Part shown: positions 35,709 through 49,500 of the stretch, piece after piece
Layout of the letters: every line of letters starts with the position of its first letter
How positions within the stretch are numbered: position 1 is the first letter of the stretch
Source: Adenophora triphylla var. japonica
Lineage: Eukaryota; Streptophyta; Magnoliopsida; Asterales; Campanulaceae
Length of the DNA: 64,000 bases
Reading direction: 5' to 3'
Assembly (NCBI GenBank): GCA_022495995.1
Contig: JAFEMH010002456.1
Location: 186,001-250,000 of the forward strand
Made by a program: the position numbers and the translations under genes
Notes under the pieces: generated by a model
Database searches by the model: none
The model's input: only the letters and a program-made list of their open reading frames with translations
What the model was told of the DNA's origin: nothing

Positions 35709-36396
35709 CTTGAAATATATCTGACACACGCCAGTTTTGACCAAGACCTCCCTATTTAAGAAATAACACGGCCATTTAGTAGTCGGTTATCACTGTTGTA
35801 GTATGAGGTAGGAATGGATAATATAATACCATCACACATTCATACACATAAAACTGCTTCAAAAACTCAACTAAGCAAGTTATGATTAGAAATCAGTTAT
35901 TGATTTGCTGGTATTATCTTCACCTAGCTTAGGCTCTTATGGAGCTTTTAGTTTGTCGGGTGATTGGACAGCATGTATTTGTGACATAATTATTCAATTT
36001 TTGTTGTGTTTACGGTCGATTTTGAAAGCGTCTTCAGTTGTTCTTGGTATTCGTGGTGCTTGTTGCGTACTTTCTTCGTTCCAAAATAAAATAAAATCAA
36101 TTTATTTTTAAAAATATTGTTGATCAAGAGCAAAATTAAAAAACTTTTGATTATTCCCCAAAAAATTGTGTGCCCAGTGAATATACTTCCTTCGCCCCAT
36201 TTTTAAGAACATATTTTTCCATTACATCTACTTAAAATGACTTCTGATAATATTTTTTATTATTGGTAAGAAGGATGTAAATAAAAATACAAAAATAAAA
36301 TAAAAATATGTATTATGATTTTATTTTCTTCTTCTAGTAACTAGTATAAATGGCACAAGTGGAATATCTGTTTTTTTGGGGCATTTACCAAAAACT
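35709..36396 (+). other. 3' UTR and intergenic region after the MATE gene
   Basis: It contains AATAAA-like signals near 36080 and an AT-rich stretch. A possible Stowaway-like end (TACTTCCTTCGCCCCATTTT) begins near 36188. No gene was recognised. Confidence 0.5.
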
Positions 36397-36413
36397 ACTT
36401 TTGAAATATGAAT

Positions 36414-36916
36414 AACAACAACAACAACAAAGCTTTAGTCCCAAAATAATTTGGGGTCAATTGCTGTGAATCGCTCATATGTAAATCGTGAAAAAAAATT
36501 AAAAAAAAAATAAATAAAAAAAATCAACCCCCACATGGGTTTTTGCCCTCCACTCCTGCCTCTTCAACACCATACTTTCATCCACTCCAAGTAAACTCAT
36601 ATCATTTTCAATCACTCTAATTCAAATTTGTTTGGGTCTTCCCCTACCTCTGGCCATTTTATCATTTTCCCACTGTTCCGGCCTTCTAACCGGTGCATTA
36701 CTCGGTCTCCTTCTCACATGCCCAAACCACCTTAGACGATTTTCCCTCATTTTATCCTCAATGGATGCAACTCCTACTTTACCTCTGATCACCTCATTTT
36801 CCAATCGATCATTTCTTGTATGACCGCACATCCATCGAAGCATGCGCATCTCCGCCACATTCATCTTATTCACGTGACACTGTTTCACAACCCAACATTC
36901 GATGCCGTAAAGCAGT
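36414..36916 (-). mobile_element. 5'-truncated RTE-like LINE with a 17-bp target duplication
   Basis: Minus-strand translation gives the C-terminal end of a non-LTR reverse transcriptase: [37 protein letters not shown], then [18 protein letters not shown]. The 3' end on that strand is a (TTG)n tail after TTTGGGACTAAAGCTTTG, typical of plant RTE-type LINEs. Direct repeats ACTTTTGAA(A/T)TATGAAT flank it at 36397-36413 and 36917-36933, with one mismatch. It encodes no intact protein. Confidence 0.9.
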
Positions 36917-36933
36917 ACTTTTGAATTATGAAT

Positions 36934-37265
36934 ATTATAAAAAAATTCATACAAGTTGGATATTACAAAACACTCTTTAAATATTAAAAAAAAAATACTT
37001 TTTTTCCGTTTATCTGTCAAACAATTTATAAATGCATTTATCAATGTAAAATGCATTTGTCAGTTGTTTAACAAAAAAATCAAGCACAAAATACTATTTA
37101 AAAAACTGATAAATGAATTTATTAGTTATAAACAACTGATAAATGCATTTTATATTGATAAATGCATTTATCAGTTGTTTTCACTTAAAATGCAAAAAAA
37201 AAAAAAATAGTTTTTTGTAATATCACATCTTACATAAATTTTTTTGTAAATAACATTTTTTTTGA
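36934..37265. repeat. AT-rich inverted repeats upstream of RPS9
   Basis: The motif TGATAAATGCATTTATCAGT, with variants and inversions, recurs at about 37030-37180, separated by AAAACTG/CAGTTGTTT segments. It could fold into hairpins and may be a decayed MITE. No ORF. Confidence 0.6.
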
Positions 37266-37500
37266 GATAGTTTATGGTAAAAACTTGTTATTTTGGAATA
37301 GAGGGAGGGAATAAAATGAAAGAAAGAAAGAGAACAAGGACCTCGATAGGAATTATACAAAATAAAGTGGGTGTTTTTGCAACTAGAGGTATCATTATCC
37401 GATGCTTGGCTTCCACCCGCACAAAGCCCACACTGCCAACGAACATTTTCAATCCTCTTCATTCCGCCATAGCCGAGACTGAGAAAGAGCTTCACAAACA

Positions 37501-40500
37501 ATGGCTATCTCCATTTCTTCTCTCACATCATCCTTCACTTCCATGTCTCTCTCCTCCCAAATCTCTCAAAAACCACACACCTTCTCACTTTCCCTATCAA
37601 CAATCTCTCCTCTCTCCCGCGTTGTCAAACCCCACCGCCTCTCCGTCGTCGCCTCCTCCGCCACTCTTGAGGTGGCCGATGATGCTCCCTCCAACGTTTC
37701 GGAGATCGATAATATCGAGAAGTACGTCAAGTCCAGGCTTATTGGCGGTTTCGCTGCTCAGACGTTTATGGGAACCGGTCGTCGGAAAGCTGCAATTGCT
37801 CGTGTCGTGCTTATGGAAGGTACCGGAAAGGTCATCATCAATTATCGTGACGCCAAGGTACCTTATCCTATCAATATCTCTTTTCTAATTAGAGTATATC
37901 ATTCTACTGGATTGTAATGTACTTCATCTGTACACATACTTCTCAAAGCTAATTTGACTATTTTTTCCTGGATTTTTATTTATGCTTATTTAGTTCATAA
38001 CATAAGGTTAGACTCGGATACAATTTAGTGCAAATTTAGTACTCCTTCCGTTCTGATGAGCCCGGATCTACTGGACCGGGCCCGCGCTCGGTCTAGTCCA
38101 AGGAACCAGTTACGTGGCAGTTCCTAGACCGCTGGAGGGAAGACCGCGGACAAATAGGCCCTTGTGGTCAAGACCGTGTCCCTCCTCGCATCGTCCCCGT
38201 CGAGGACCATTGGAACCACCTTTCATTTGGATCCGTGCCCGCATGAGTCATGCCCGCATCAACCGTGCTCGCGTCATATATCTTTGACCGCGGGCACAAC
38301 GATTGACCGCGGGCACATGCTTTCCCGGTTAATGTCAAGCCTTGCGAGCAAGTTAGCTTACCGGCTCGACAGCCACTTGCCGCTCCCCATCACGCATTCA
38401 ATGCGGCTCGGTCCGGCGCCTACTATTCCATTTAATGCAATAAGCCGGCTACACGGCTCATGTCACTTTCGGCCATGTCCCTGGACGATACCAATGTTCC
38501 CTCCCCGACAGACCCAATTAGTCTGCGGACACGCAGAATGGGTCAAATACCAAAGTGCCCCTAGAAATTTGATCTCATTGCTTACCTCAACAAGCACCAT
38601 GACATTGCCTATAAATAGAAGGCCTTTACCCCCTTGGGCAAGGTAAGTTCCATATACAATTGAGTAAGCTCTTTTACTCTCTCTAAACCTAAACACACAC
38701 ACACTCTAAAGGTATTCAAAGCCTTATTTCTCGCATTCTTACTCACACCCGAGGGCCTCGAGTTGGAGTAACATCCAACTTCGACCTTAACGGTGCTTGT
38801 TTGTGTTGTGATCTAGGTGCATAAAACCACCAAATATATCCTAGCCAGATATCCTCGAACCGCCTCCCGACCCCGAAAGCCGTGGCGTCATCAAGGGTTC
38901 CATTGCACGGAAACCGACTTTCTTTCGTTTTCTCGTTAAAAATCTTTTGTTTTCAAGGCACCTCACGTGTCCTAAACAAATCCAAAGGCCGAAAGGCTCT
39001 TCTTTTTACATCAATAAAGTTTTTCCCGTTTAAAACTTTTGTTTTCGTACGCACCTTGTAGCCTAAACAACCGACCGCCAAAAGACACTTCTTTCAGCTT
39101 ATTTTCATCTTTCGAGACATGTCTCAAATTTTGAAAAATGTCGGTCATTCGACCCTAGAGGAGGAGAACCAAGACGAACCTCCCACATCAATAGGGAAAG
39201 GCAAACCAACTCTGTTTTCAATGTAATGGGGGCCCATTCTCAACCTCAAAATCCCCACCAACGAGTTCTACACCGGTTAACCGAGGAAGCCCGTCCGAGA
39301 AAGCCCAAGCCCTACTAAACACTAGCCCAAAACTCCCCAAGCTCACATGAAAAACACCAATCTAACCACCCCACTTTCCCTTAACAAATCCCGAGAAGAA
39401 AGGAAATCCTAGCCTCCAAGTCCAAACCGGTCGCGGAGGCCAGCGGCCATCAAAGACGCGGAGATGGAAATGTTTGAAATAGAGGCCAACGGAGGGCTAC
39501 AGCTTCCCTCAAGGGTCACAAAGGTTCTCCCAACGAGCTCCCGCTAACTCGCTCGCTAGTCAAGCCGCTGGGGCAAACCGGCGACCTAGCCTCGAGCGGA
39601 CAAATGGGCCAAACGGAGCGTGGCGCATGTAGATGATAGCGAGGAAATGGGGAAGAGGCACACCAAATCGCCGTGCGAAGTCCAAAGCTGCACCCTCGCT
39701 CCGCCAAGGAGAAGGCCGTGGCTCCACGAGCTAAAAAGCAAAAGGTTGATGATCGTAACCCCGAGTTTGTGGAATTCATGCAGTAAGATGCGGGAAACCC
39801 ATCGAAGGTCGCCCGTAAGTGTGGCCGCACCTACGGACGCCTTCGCCGATAAAATTGCGCGGCACCGATCCGTAAGGGCAAACCCCTGTACGGACACCTA
39901 CATGACGGATCCAAAATGCCAAGAGTCATATGGGAAGATTTGAGGGCCGATGGCTTTATTCTCCGCGGATGAGTCGCCGATGTGCAAAGCTGTCGCGACC
40001 TTCACCGGCAAGGCCCTATCTTCGATGCTAGCCCTCAAGCCCCGCCAGATCCAAATATTCGCCCGCCCGTAGTCCTCTTCCTCAATGCCTTTGCCGGAGC
40101 AGCGTGCCCGCTGCACCAAAGACAGATATTGTCCGTGTCAAGGTGCACCAAACGAGCCTACAAAAGATTATATATCCCGGTTCAGAAGGTGAGCGAGGAG
40201 ATCGTGGACCTGGACGAGGGAGATATCGTACTATGTTGAGGGCGGCCTCGCCTCCTCCTTCCTCAAAATGAATTTTGCCTCCAAAGAAACCTAAATCAGG
40301 AGGAAATGTACGAAAGGGCCTCGGCCATCGCTCCGCCGAAGAGCCTAGCTGTGCCCGCTCCCGAGCTTCGCGAAAGAAAGAATAAGCCAAGTCCGTGAGA
40401 CCACCCTGCAGCCTCGCTCATACCAATAATCGTGGCAAAACAGAGGCCGGATCGTAAAGGCTCAAAAAGGCCGTGGCCGAAACAAGCTTACACAGAGCTC

Positions 40501-43500
40501 ACCGACCCAAGGGTGGTGATCATGAGAGCCTCAGACTTTCTCGCTCCTCCCCCATGCTTCGAAAGCCAAATGAGAGGAGTAGACTTAAATTCTCGTGAGT
40601 TTCACAACGACCACGGCACGGAATCGAGGATCGTTTCCACCAAGCGAGTAATCCAAACAGAAAATCAATAACTGGGAGCTAACCAAGCGGGTTATGGAAA
40701 CAATACCGCCCCCAATAACAATGATCGCAAGCGGGCACGACATACGCGGGGACCGCACAGTAAATGAAAGAGATAATAATGATGACGATTTTGGGGACTA
40801 TGACATTAACTTCATCGGGAGGAACCTCCTCTAAGAGGCAAATGTCCCTCCAAATTCGGACATTAGAGAAGGTTTTCTCCATCCCCGCCCGGCCCCGAGG
40901 AAGAGCAGAAATCGGGTTCAAAAGGAGCGAACTTGCCTCCACCCTTTTTCATTCCACACGCCCACTCACCCTCGTAATGAGAATCAACCGGCAAACATAG
41001 CCGCAAGGTTGGTAGATACCGGAGCCGCCCGCGACATACTCTATTACCACACTTTGATTGGAATGAGAATGACTAAGCACATCTCACTCCATACGCGGGC
41101 ATGCTCGAAGGCTTCACAAACCACGCCGTAAGTGGTAAAGGGACGATTGTGTTTCGACGTAGCTATCGGGGAAAACCCACGCAGAAGACGGCCAAGATAA
41201 CTTTCATGGTGGTCGATCTTCCTTCCCAATACAATGCCATTCTCACAGAATCGTCAGCCGAACTGGGAATAGCCAAGGCCCGTCCCCACCAAAGTGGTGA
41301 AATTTAACACCCCGGCGGGGTTGCTACCATCAAGAACCAGCCTCGAGATTCCTCCGAGCACCGGAGGAAAAAAGGAAAGAACAGAAGACTGCACATCCCG
41401 CCCGCAGACAGAGGGCGAGGACAAAATGATAGAGGGAAAGTGGCGAGGACAAGTCAAAAAGGGGAAAGCTCGCACTCCCGCCGCCACCCGTACCGATTGG
41501 CATGCTTTCTTTCCATTCCACAAAGGTGGAGCTCAAGATGAGCGTAAAATCAAAGCGCTGGGCCGCCCGCTGAGGAGGTTATATTGATCGAGGAATAGAG
41601 GGGGAAATTGACCGTGATATCATATATTCAATGGCAACACCGACCGAAGCTCGTGTCAACCCCCCAACTATTGTCATCGACTCCCCGCACAATCGTGAAA
41701 TCGCCGACCTTCAACCTAACGACGAGCTCGAGGAGGTGGTAATCAATCCCCACTTCCCCGAGCAAACAAGCTAAGGTCAATGGCCGGAAATTCACAAATG
41801 AGGAAAGAAGGATACTTATTGAGTTCCTTAGAGCAAATTGCGATGTGTTCGCTGAGGGCGGAAGATACGCAAGGCATCGCCGAGGACGTGATCCTCCATA
41901 AAATCAACGATGACCCCTCCTTCAAAAACATTCACCGTAAATCCGTATATTTCTCCCTGAGAAAGAGATTGCCATCAAGGAAGAGGGTGGAAAAGTTGCT
42001 AAAAGCTGGGATAATAAAGGAGATTTCCTACCCCAAATGGCCGGCCAACGTGGTCACGGTTAAGAAATCCAACGGCAAATGGAGGATGTGCGTTGATTTC
42101 ACCGATCTCAACAAGGCATGCCCCAAAGATTGCTTCCTCTTCCTCGCATGTACGTATTGGTGGATTCTATAGCCTGGACACGTAGTTCTAAGCTTCATCG
42201 ATGCCTACTCCGCTACCACCGCATCCATGGCTCCCGAAGATGTCCGCTCCGTAGCCTTCATTGCCGCGGCAAGACATACCGCTACACTATGATGCCCTTT
42301 GGGCTAAAGAATGCAGGAGCCACATATCGCCGCACGGTCAATCTGGGTCTTTAAAAACCAACTAGGCGTAAACTGAGGCCTACATCGACGACACGGTCAT
42401 AAAAACTAAGGAAAACTCCCACGAGCTCGATGTGGAGGAAACCTTCAAAAACTTGCGCCATAACAAAGATGAAGTTAAACCCCTTAAGTGCGCTGGTCAA
42501 GGCGGGCAAGTTCCTGATTCATGGTCAACCAAAGAGGGATAGAGGCTAATCCGTAGAAAATCCAGCCCTATTAGACACGAAACCTCCCGCCCGCGTGAAG
42601 GATGTACAAAACTCAATCTGGCCGCATCACCGCACTTCGTCGCTTTATCTCGCGGTCACAGAGAGATGCCTCCCCTTCTTCAAAACTCTCAAAGGGGGGA
42701 AGAGAGCCGATGAATTTACATGGAGCACCGAGCGCCATCAGCCAAGAAGTCAAGACATACCCTGGGCACCACCTCTACTCAAAGCATGCCGCCTGAGAAG
42801 AGCTCTTTCTCGTATTTAGTCACATCGATCCGGGCAAGAGCAATGTTTCTTGTAAGGGAGGAGAATAACTCCCAAAACCAGCTTTATTATGTAAGTAAGG
42901 CACCGTCCGCCGTAGAAGGGCGTTATCTTAATATAGAAAAGTTAGCTTACGCCTTGCCAGATCCGCCGAAAATTAAGAGCCTACTTTTCGCACATCCTAT
43001 AACCGTACTAACCGAGGCCCCGCTTAGAAAGGTTTTACATAAACCGTAGTCCCTGGGAGAATGCTAGCTTGGTCTATGAGCTCACCGAGTTCCGCATCAC
43101 CTACTCCCGAGAAAGACAATCAAAGCGCAGCCTTAGTTGATTTTGTAGTAGAATCATCATTCAAATTAGCTGACAAATGACCTCGGAAAAGAAAGCGAGC
43201 GTAATCGAAGATGACCCAAAAGCCCGAGCACGTAAATTGTTCAACCAAGGGAGCGTCCGTAAGAGGTATGGACTTTATATGTGGACGGCTCCGCGAGCAA
43301 GTTAATCAAATGAGCGGGCATACTTCGATTGCACCCGCTGGGAGAAATTCATGAGGGCCTCGAGATTCAAGTTCGAGGCATCAAACAATCAGCCGAATAT
43401 GAAGCGATTATAGCGGGCATGGAATTGGCAAGAGACTTGGGAGTTCGTAATATTGAGATCAATAGTGACTCTCAAATTTCATAGTTAATCAAATTAGGGG

Positions 43501-46500
43501 GAGTACGATACTATCAACCCAAGACTAACTCGCATCGCGACCTCGCAAAACCCTCATCAAAAATTTCACTTACTATGAACCGAACCAAGTCATGAGAGAG
43601 GACAATGTGGAAGCCGACCTCCTCTCAAGAATAACCGAGCAAGAAATTGGTGAGTTGGAGACAAATTGCCGATTGAATTCACTGAGAGACTCCGCTATAG
43701 ATCGAATACGTATAAACAATATCGAGGATCAAGTAAGTGGACTCGGGTGGATGAAATGAAGGATTACATCGAGAAGCAATCCCTCCCCGAGGACCCAAGA
43801 AAGGCTAGAGCCATCGTAACGGTGTCCGCGAAATACCTCGTCCTCGATGGGGTGCTTTTTCGGCGATCATTCACCAAGCCTTTACTAAGATGTGTTAAAA
43901 CTCACATGGTCACCAACTTACTCTATGAGGTTCATGAAGGAGTTTGTGGCGGACATCCAGTGCTCGCACCCTCTCGTACAAGATCAAATTCCAAGGATTC
44001 TTTTCGCCCACAATGAGAAGGGATGCGCAGGAGTATGTTAGAAAATGTGATAAGTGCCAGAGATTTGCGGACATCCCTAGACTACCATCAACAGAGCAAA
44101 CTTTCGTAGTACCATCGCGGCCGTTTGATACGCTGGGGATAGATCTTATCGACCATTTCCAATCGCTAGAGGAAGCATCAAGTATGCCGTGGTGGCCGTG
44201 GATTATTTTACCAAGTGGACGGAAGCAAAGGGCTTCGCCACTATTTCCGAGGATAACACTATCGCTTTGTCCACGACCACATCTATTGTCGATTCGGGGT
44301 TCCCCGAGCAATAATTTCGTATAATGGCACCCAATTCTCCGCAAAATTCACCGCCGAATGTGCGAGAATGAAGGTGCAACACCGTAAGTCCGCAGCTGCC
44401 TATCCTCGTGGAAATGGTCAAGCCGAGGCCGCGAACAAGCTAGTCCTAACCGCCTTAAAGAAAAATTTGGAAGCGGCGAGGAGGACGTTGGTCGGACGAG
44501 CTCCGCATCGCATTATGGGTTGTCCGCACCACAATAAGAAATTCAACAGAGAAACTCCCTTCTCGCTCACGTACGGGTCGAGGCAATGGCTCCACTGAGG
44601 TAGCCCTACCTCGTACGAGTCACATACTTCGACGAGTCTCAAAACGAGGCAAATGTAAGGTGTGACTGACGATCTCGAAGGAAAGAGAATGCGGCACATG
44701 AAAAAATGGTGAACTACAAACAGAAAGCGAAGAAGCACCATGATAAAAGAGTAAATAAGAGGAGTTTTTCGCTGAGACCGGGTACTCGTAAGCGTAGAGG
44801 TCCAAGTGGACCCAACCTGGTTTCAACAAGCCGTCCCCGAAATGGGAAGGTCCATATGAGGTCACAAAGATAGTCAAAGAGGGCACCTATATGTTGCGAC
44901 CAAAAGAGGGAGTAAGAGCTTAAGCACGCCCGGAATAGCGACCACCTTAAGAGATACTTCTTTTAAAGTCTTTGTAATTTTTGGAAGGAGTATAGACTAT
45001 ATATATATAAGTGAGAGGTTATCATCATATTTTGATGCAAAAATCAATTCCCACCAAATTTCAAAAGCTAAGGCGGATGCCCGCGTGCGGATGCCAGGTG
45101 AGTTCAAGAGCCAACATACGAGCTCCTACTTACCGATGCGCAAAGATCTAAGGATCCGCATGCCTATATACGTACAAAGATCCATTACGATCCGTACTAT
45201 GATCGCGGGAGGACTCTCTCCGCTCGCGTGACACCACCAAAAATAAGTGGATATAGATGAACGTAGGTACAAAGGCCACGATGCCCGTGCCTACGGACTC
45301 TAGCTGGGACAATGACCAAGTCCGACCCACTAATTGCGCGAAGGACCTCGTTAGGGCCGTTACTCGCACGCCTCGTATGTGACAAAGGCCTACATATAAG
45401 CCCGTTCACCGTATCGCCACGAGACCCTCACGAAAACCCTAGTGGAGTTTTGAATAAAGCGGTCAAATAAGCGAGAACCTCCAATAAGTGGGATACAGAT
45501 GCCAGTGGTTAAAGGGCCTCTATGCTAAAATATGCTCCTACCTTCGTCATACGGACAATAGCCTCACGGCCACCTTCTCGCATGCCCTATGAAAGTATGC
45601 TTGCCTTGCTACTTTGACTTACACCACACCGCAAGGCCGGGAATAAGTGTAAATGGACGAGAGTGATCAAACTAGTTTAACAAAGCCAAACAGACAAACG
45701 AGGTTAAGGCCTCAAAGTTTGCCACAAGGCTAAACAAACGCGATCATGTAAGAATAAGGTCGACTCTCACAAAAACCTAGGGTTTTGAATAAAGAGTTAG
45801 GAAAACTCAAAAATGCGGCAAAGGGCCTACTAAGCCGCCGCCCGCGTAAGGAGAGTATAAAGTTAATTGCAAGTCAAAAACGCCGGAAAAGTAATAGGCA
45901 AGAATGCAAGTATTAAGGTGCTCGAAAATTGCCAAACTACTCAAAATAGCCTACGAGACAAGCAATTAAGATAAAAGTAAAGGAGCCAAGTCGAGAAAAA
46001 TGCTTCTATTTATGATAAGAAAGTATTTACAAATTCCTACACTATTACAAAAGAGATCCTAGTCTACTACAACAAGAAAAAACAAAAATCCTATACTAAG
46101 TGGAGCATTCTCCTTGGGCTCCTCGGTGGCCGCTCCATCCGGTGCCCGCTTCGGCTCCTCGGTGCCGCACCCCCGCGCCCGCTTCGAGTCCGGAGTTTGG
46201 GAAGGCAGGCCGGTCTCCTGAGTCACCTCAGGTGGTAGGAGCAGACTGTTGCTCGGCGGAGGCCGGAGCCGGAGCCGCCCGCCGGGAATAGATCTCCAAG
46301 GCCGGCCCCCGAAGAACCCGAGCCGTGGCATCCCCCAAGGATAAAGTGGTTGTCCCCGGGCGCAGAGCATCCGCTCGGCGATCACCCAAGTGGCGCCACT
46401 TCGCCACGTGAGGCGCAGAGGCCGCGCGCAGAGAGATCCAAACCTCGACCTCTTCCTCTGGACAGAGGAACTAGCGCACGCCCGGCACACACTCCGCGTC

Positions 46501-49500
46501 GCAGCAACCAGTGAGCCGATTACGGCCAACCGCCGCACGGAGAACATGCCCGCGCCGCGAAGTTCCGGATTCGTGTCCGACACCCGCCTCATACCGGGCC
46601 AAGCACTCCGCGTGAACCGGTCGAGTTCTTATACTCCTCGACAGCCTTCTTCGCGAGTCTCGCCAAAGATCCTCTCCCTCTCCACTCAAACCGCGTAAGG
46701 GTAGCAGCCTGAGAGCTCATCCGCCTTAGCCTCCGTGAGCTTTGACCGACTCCTCCGCAGCCTCCCTGTTGCGAGCTCTTCATTTCTTTGCTCAAGCTTG
46801 CTCTTCGTGCCCGCGGAGCTCATCCCGCCGACCCTTTCGCCTTTTCTAGGCTCTTCTCCACCTCGGTCACCCGCTCCCGGAAGCCCTTCAGATCGGACTC
46901 CTTGGTCGCGAACTCCTTTTCCTTCGCATCCAGAGGGAGCTCGTAGTACCCACCTTCTCCCGGGCTCGCTCCAGCTCGCGGAGTTTGCCCGCCATGTCCT
47001 CGTGTTCCGGGCAAGCTCACGGACAGCCGTCACAAGTCTCCCTGAGCCTCATGGCCTTGTTGCCCACCCGCGAGGAAGAAAGTCGAATTAGGTGGAAAAT
47101 CAAAGGCTAAGTGAGGAAGCCTAAGAAAGGTCCCTACCTCGCAAGTGGCAACCCCAATATCCCCCATCAAGGCCGACGGGTTCTCCTTCTCGCCCACCTC
47201 GCGGTAGAAATCAGGCAAAAAGCCCGTTGATCGCCCCAATGCCCACGCAGAATTTTGGGAGGACCGGCATATAAGTCTACCCCAGAATGGCGGGCACATC
47301 CCCCACCTGCTTCCTTTTCTCCCATGCCTCCTCGCGGGTGGCCAAGGAGGAGATCGGGTAGGCCACCGAGCATATTGTCCCCGCGGCGGAGGGAGCAGTG
47401 GTAGAAATAGTGGCAAGGCGACGGGAGAGCTACGGGTAGAGGTATCCCCCACTTTCGGGTCTTGGAGGACCTCTCCCCATGCGCCGAGATCCGCATCTCT
47501 CTCGAGTCTCTTCTTGGATTGCTCACCCGGTTATGCCCGGAGGCACAAGTGCGGCCGGAGATGATGCCGGAGAGCGTGGGTGGAGGAGGACCCCGGGAGG
47601 TGGAGGCGGGTTCCCGGTTTTGAATAATTACGGGAGCGAGTAGAGTGTCCCCGCTTTTCGCTCGCACAGAGATCTTGTCTTTGGTGGGGACCTCCCATCT
47701 CATTCTCGCTCTTCGTGGCGCCTTCCTTGTGGCCTTCATGTTCTGGCCTTCAAAAGCAAAGACTTTAGAGGAGGAGCCATCGAAATTGTACACCTCTGGA
47801 TCTACTCGAGGGAAAGAAAAATGGTTAGCAAAGCGCTCAAAAATCAAAAGCAAAGTAAATTGGCAAACAAGCCATAAAGGAATCGGAGACCAATTATTTC
47901 GGGAGGATCGCACTCCGCGCCCAAAGATGTGTCTTACAATCCGCCTCGAACCGGTAATGTTCGTGCACCCGCCAATCGTGGTCGCGGGCAAAGGCTCTAT
48001 CACTACTCAGGGGCATGTGGGCGCCCTCCTGCGAGGAGCCACCCCGAGTAGATCGCAGGGTTCATCTTCCACTATGGCGCCCACGTCATATACGGGCTCC
48101 TCCCCGCCGTCCAAGTAGAGGGCCGATGCCTCTCTACGGCAAAGCGCAGCCGCATCGGCCGAGGAAGGGTCCGGATATTTGCTAGCGGCCACCTTCATAG
48201 GGACGGGCCGGAAGGTTTGGAAAAGGGCCATCCGAATCTAGACTCAATCACCGTGATGTCCCTCTCGGGTTCCATCGGGTCAAACTTGTTGGAGGGAGGA
48301 GCAGAAGGTCCTGGTGGAGTAGTTCCTAGCCTTCGTGCTCGAATGCCGCGGAGAATTTGGTTCTCGATAGTAGGCGTAGAGCCGCCTGCAGGGTAGGTTC
48401 ATAGCCCATGAATCTACACACAAGAATGAAGGAGACAATGGCCCTGATGGCATTGGGAGTCAAAGTGCGTAGGCGGGCAAAAGGTGAATCAACTCCCGTA
48501 AAGAAATAAAAGAAAGTGGTCCAGGGCGGCCTCAATCCGTTCTCAAACCGGGGCCCCATAAAAACGCAGCCCTATTGTCCTCGCGAACATCGCCATCGTC
48601 TCTCGGCCGCAGCTTGTCCTTATTCTTCAAATGTATATGTCCTAAAGTGCGGACACGGTAGGCGTTGCGGTCCACATTGTAAACCTCGTAAATGTCCTCC
48701 TCCCGATCAACGATGGTGGCCACCTCCTTGGCCTTCTTACGGCCACGACCGGGATTCACATCCCTAGCCGGCCTCGCCTTTGTTCGGGCAGTGGCCACAA
48801 TCTCTTCCTCCTCCTGAGTCGAGCTCTCGAAGGCATCCACTATATCGTGGTCTCAGCCGCCTTCTTCGAGGTCCCCGCCGCCCTCCTATCCCCCTCTCCG
48901 TGGTCATCTTCTTCGGTCTCCGAGCTCGAGGAGCCAAAGAGACCTGGGGTCATCACGGCGTGGCCACCTCCGATTCAACTTCACCAGCCTGGCCACCTCA
49001 AAATCAAGGGGGTCAAGTTCCTCGCCGTCGCCACCAATTGTCCCCGCCCTGTGGGCCGCGGGCACAACGGGGGAAAGATGGTACTCGGGGGCGTAACATC
49101 TAAAGGGTCACTCAGTGGTCCCCGCTCTGCCCGCGAACCGCTTGATTGGTCGAGTCCATTAGTTCACACTTTTCCTGGGCCACAAACTACTTCGGGGACG
49201 CGAATCGCTCTCCTCACTAGTTCAACGGGCGTTCGAGCCGAGCCTCTCTCGCGGGAAACCCGCACAAAACCCCCATCACAAAATTTCTCACCACCGGTAT
49301 CCCCCAACACCAAAACATCACCGTTCCTTTTTACCCTTTTATCCTTGGCCTCCCACAACCGGGGTGGGACAAAAGGCCCCCATCGGGATTTTTCGCAGTA
49401 AATACCGGAAGCACTCAAGGGATAATCTAAGCCACCCACGGCCTACCTTCCTAAAAATCCCCCGTCCGTTTACAAACAAAGAACAGATCTGGAGTGCTCC

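Noticed and set aside
38164..38646. A 160-aa plus-strand frame
   Set aside because: It lies in the 5' LTR; the equivalent region in the 3' LTR at 50190-50700 is broken into shorter frames.
38894..38920. Search for a tRNA primer site after the 5' LTR of the RPS9-intron element
   Set aside because: The sequence GGGTTCCATTGCACGG does not match a tRNA 3' end I can name with confidence, so none was annotated.
46100..47091. Several plus-strand frames of about 60-118 codons
   Set aside because: GC-rich shadows of the minus-strand antisense gene, which has the recognisable domain and coiled coil.
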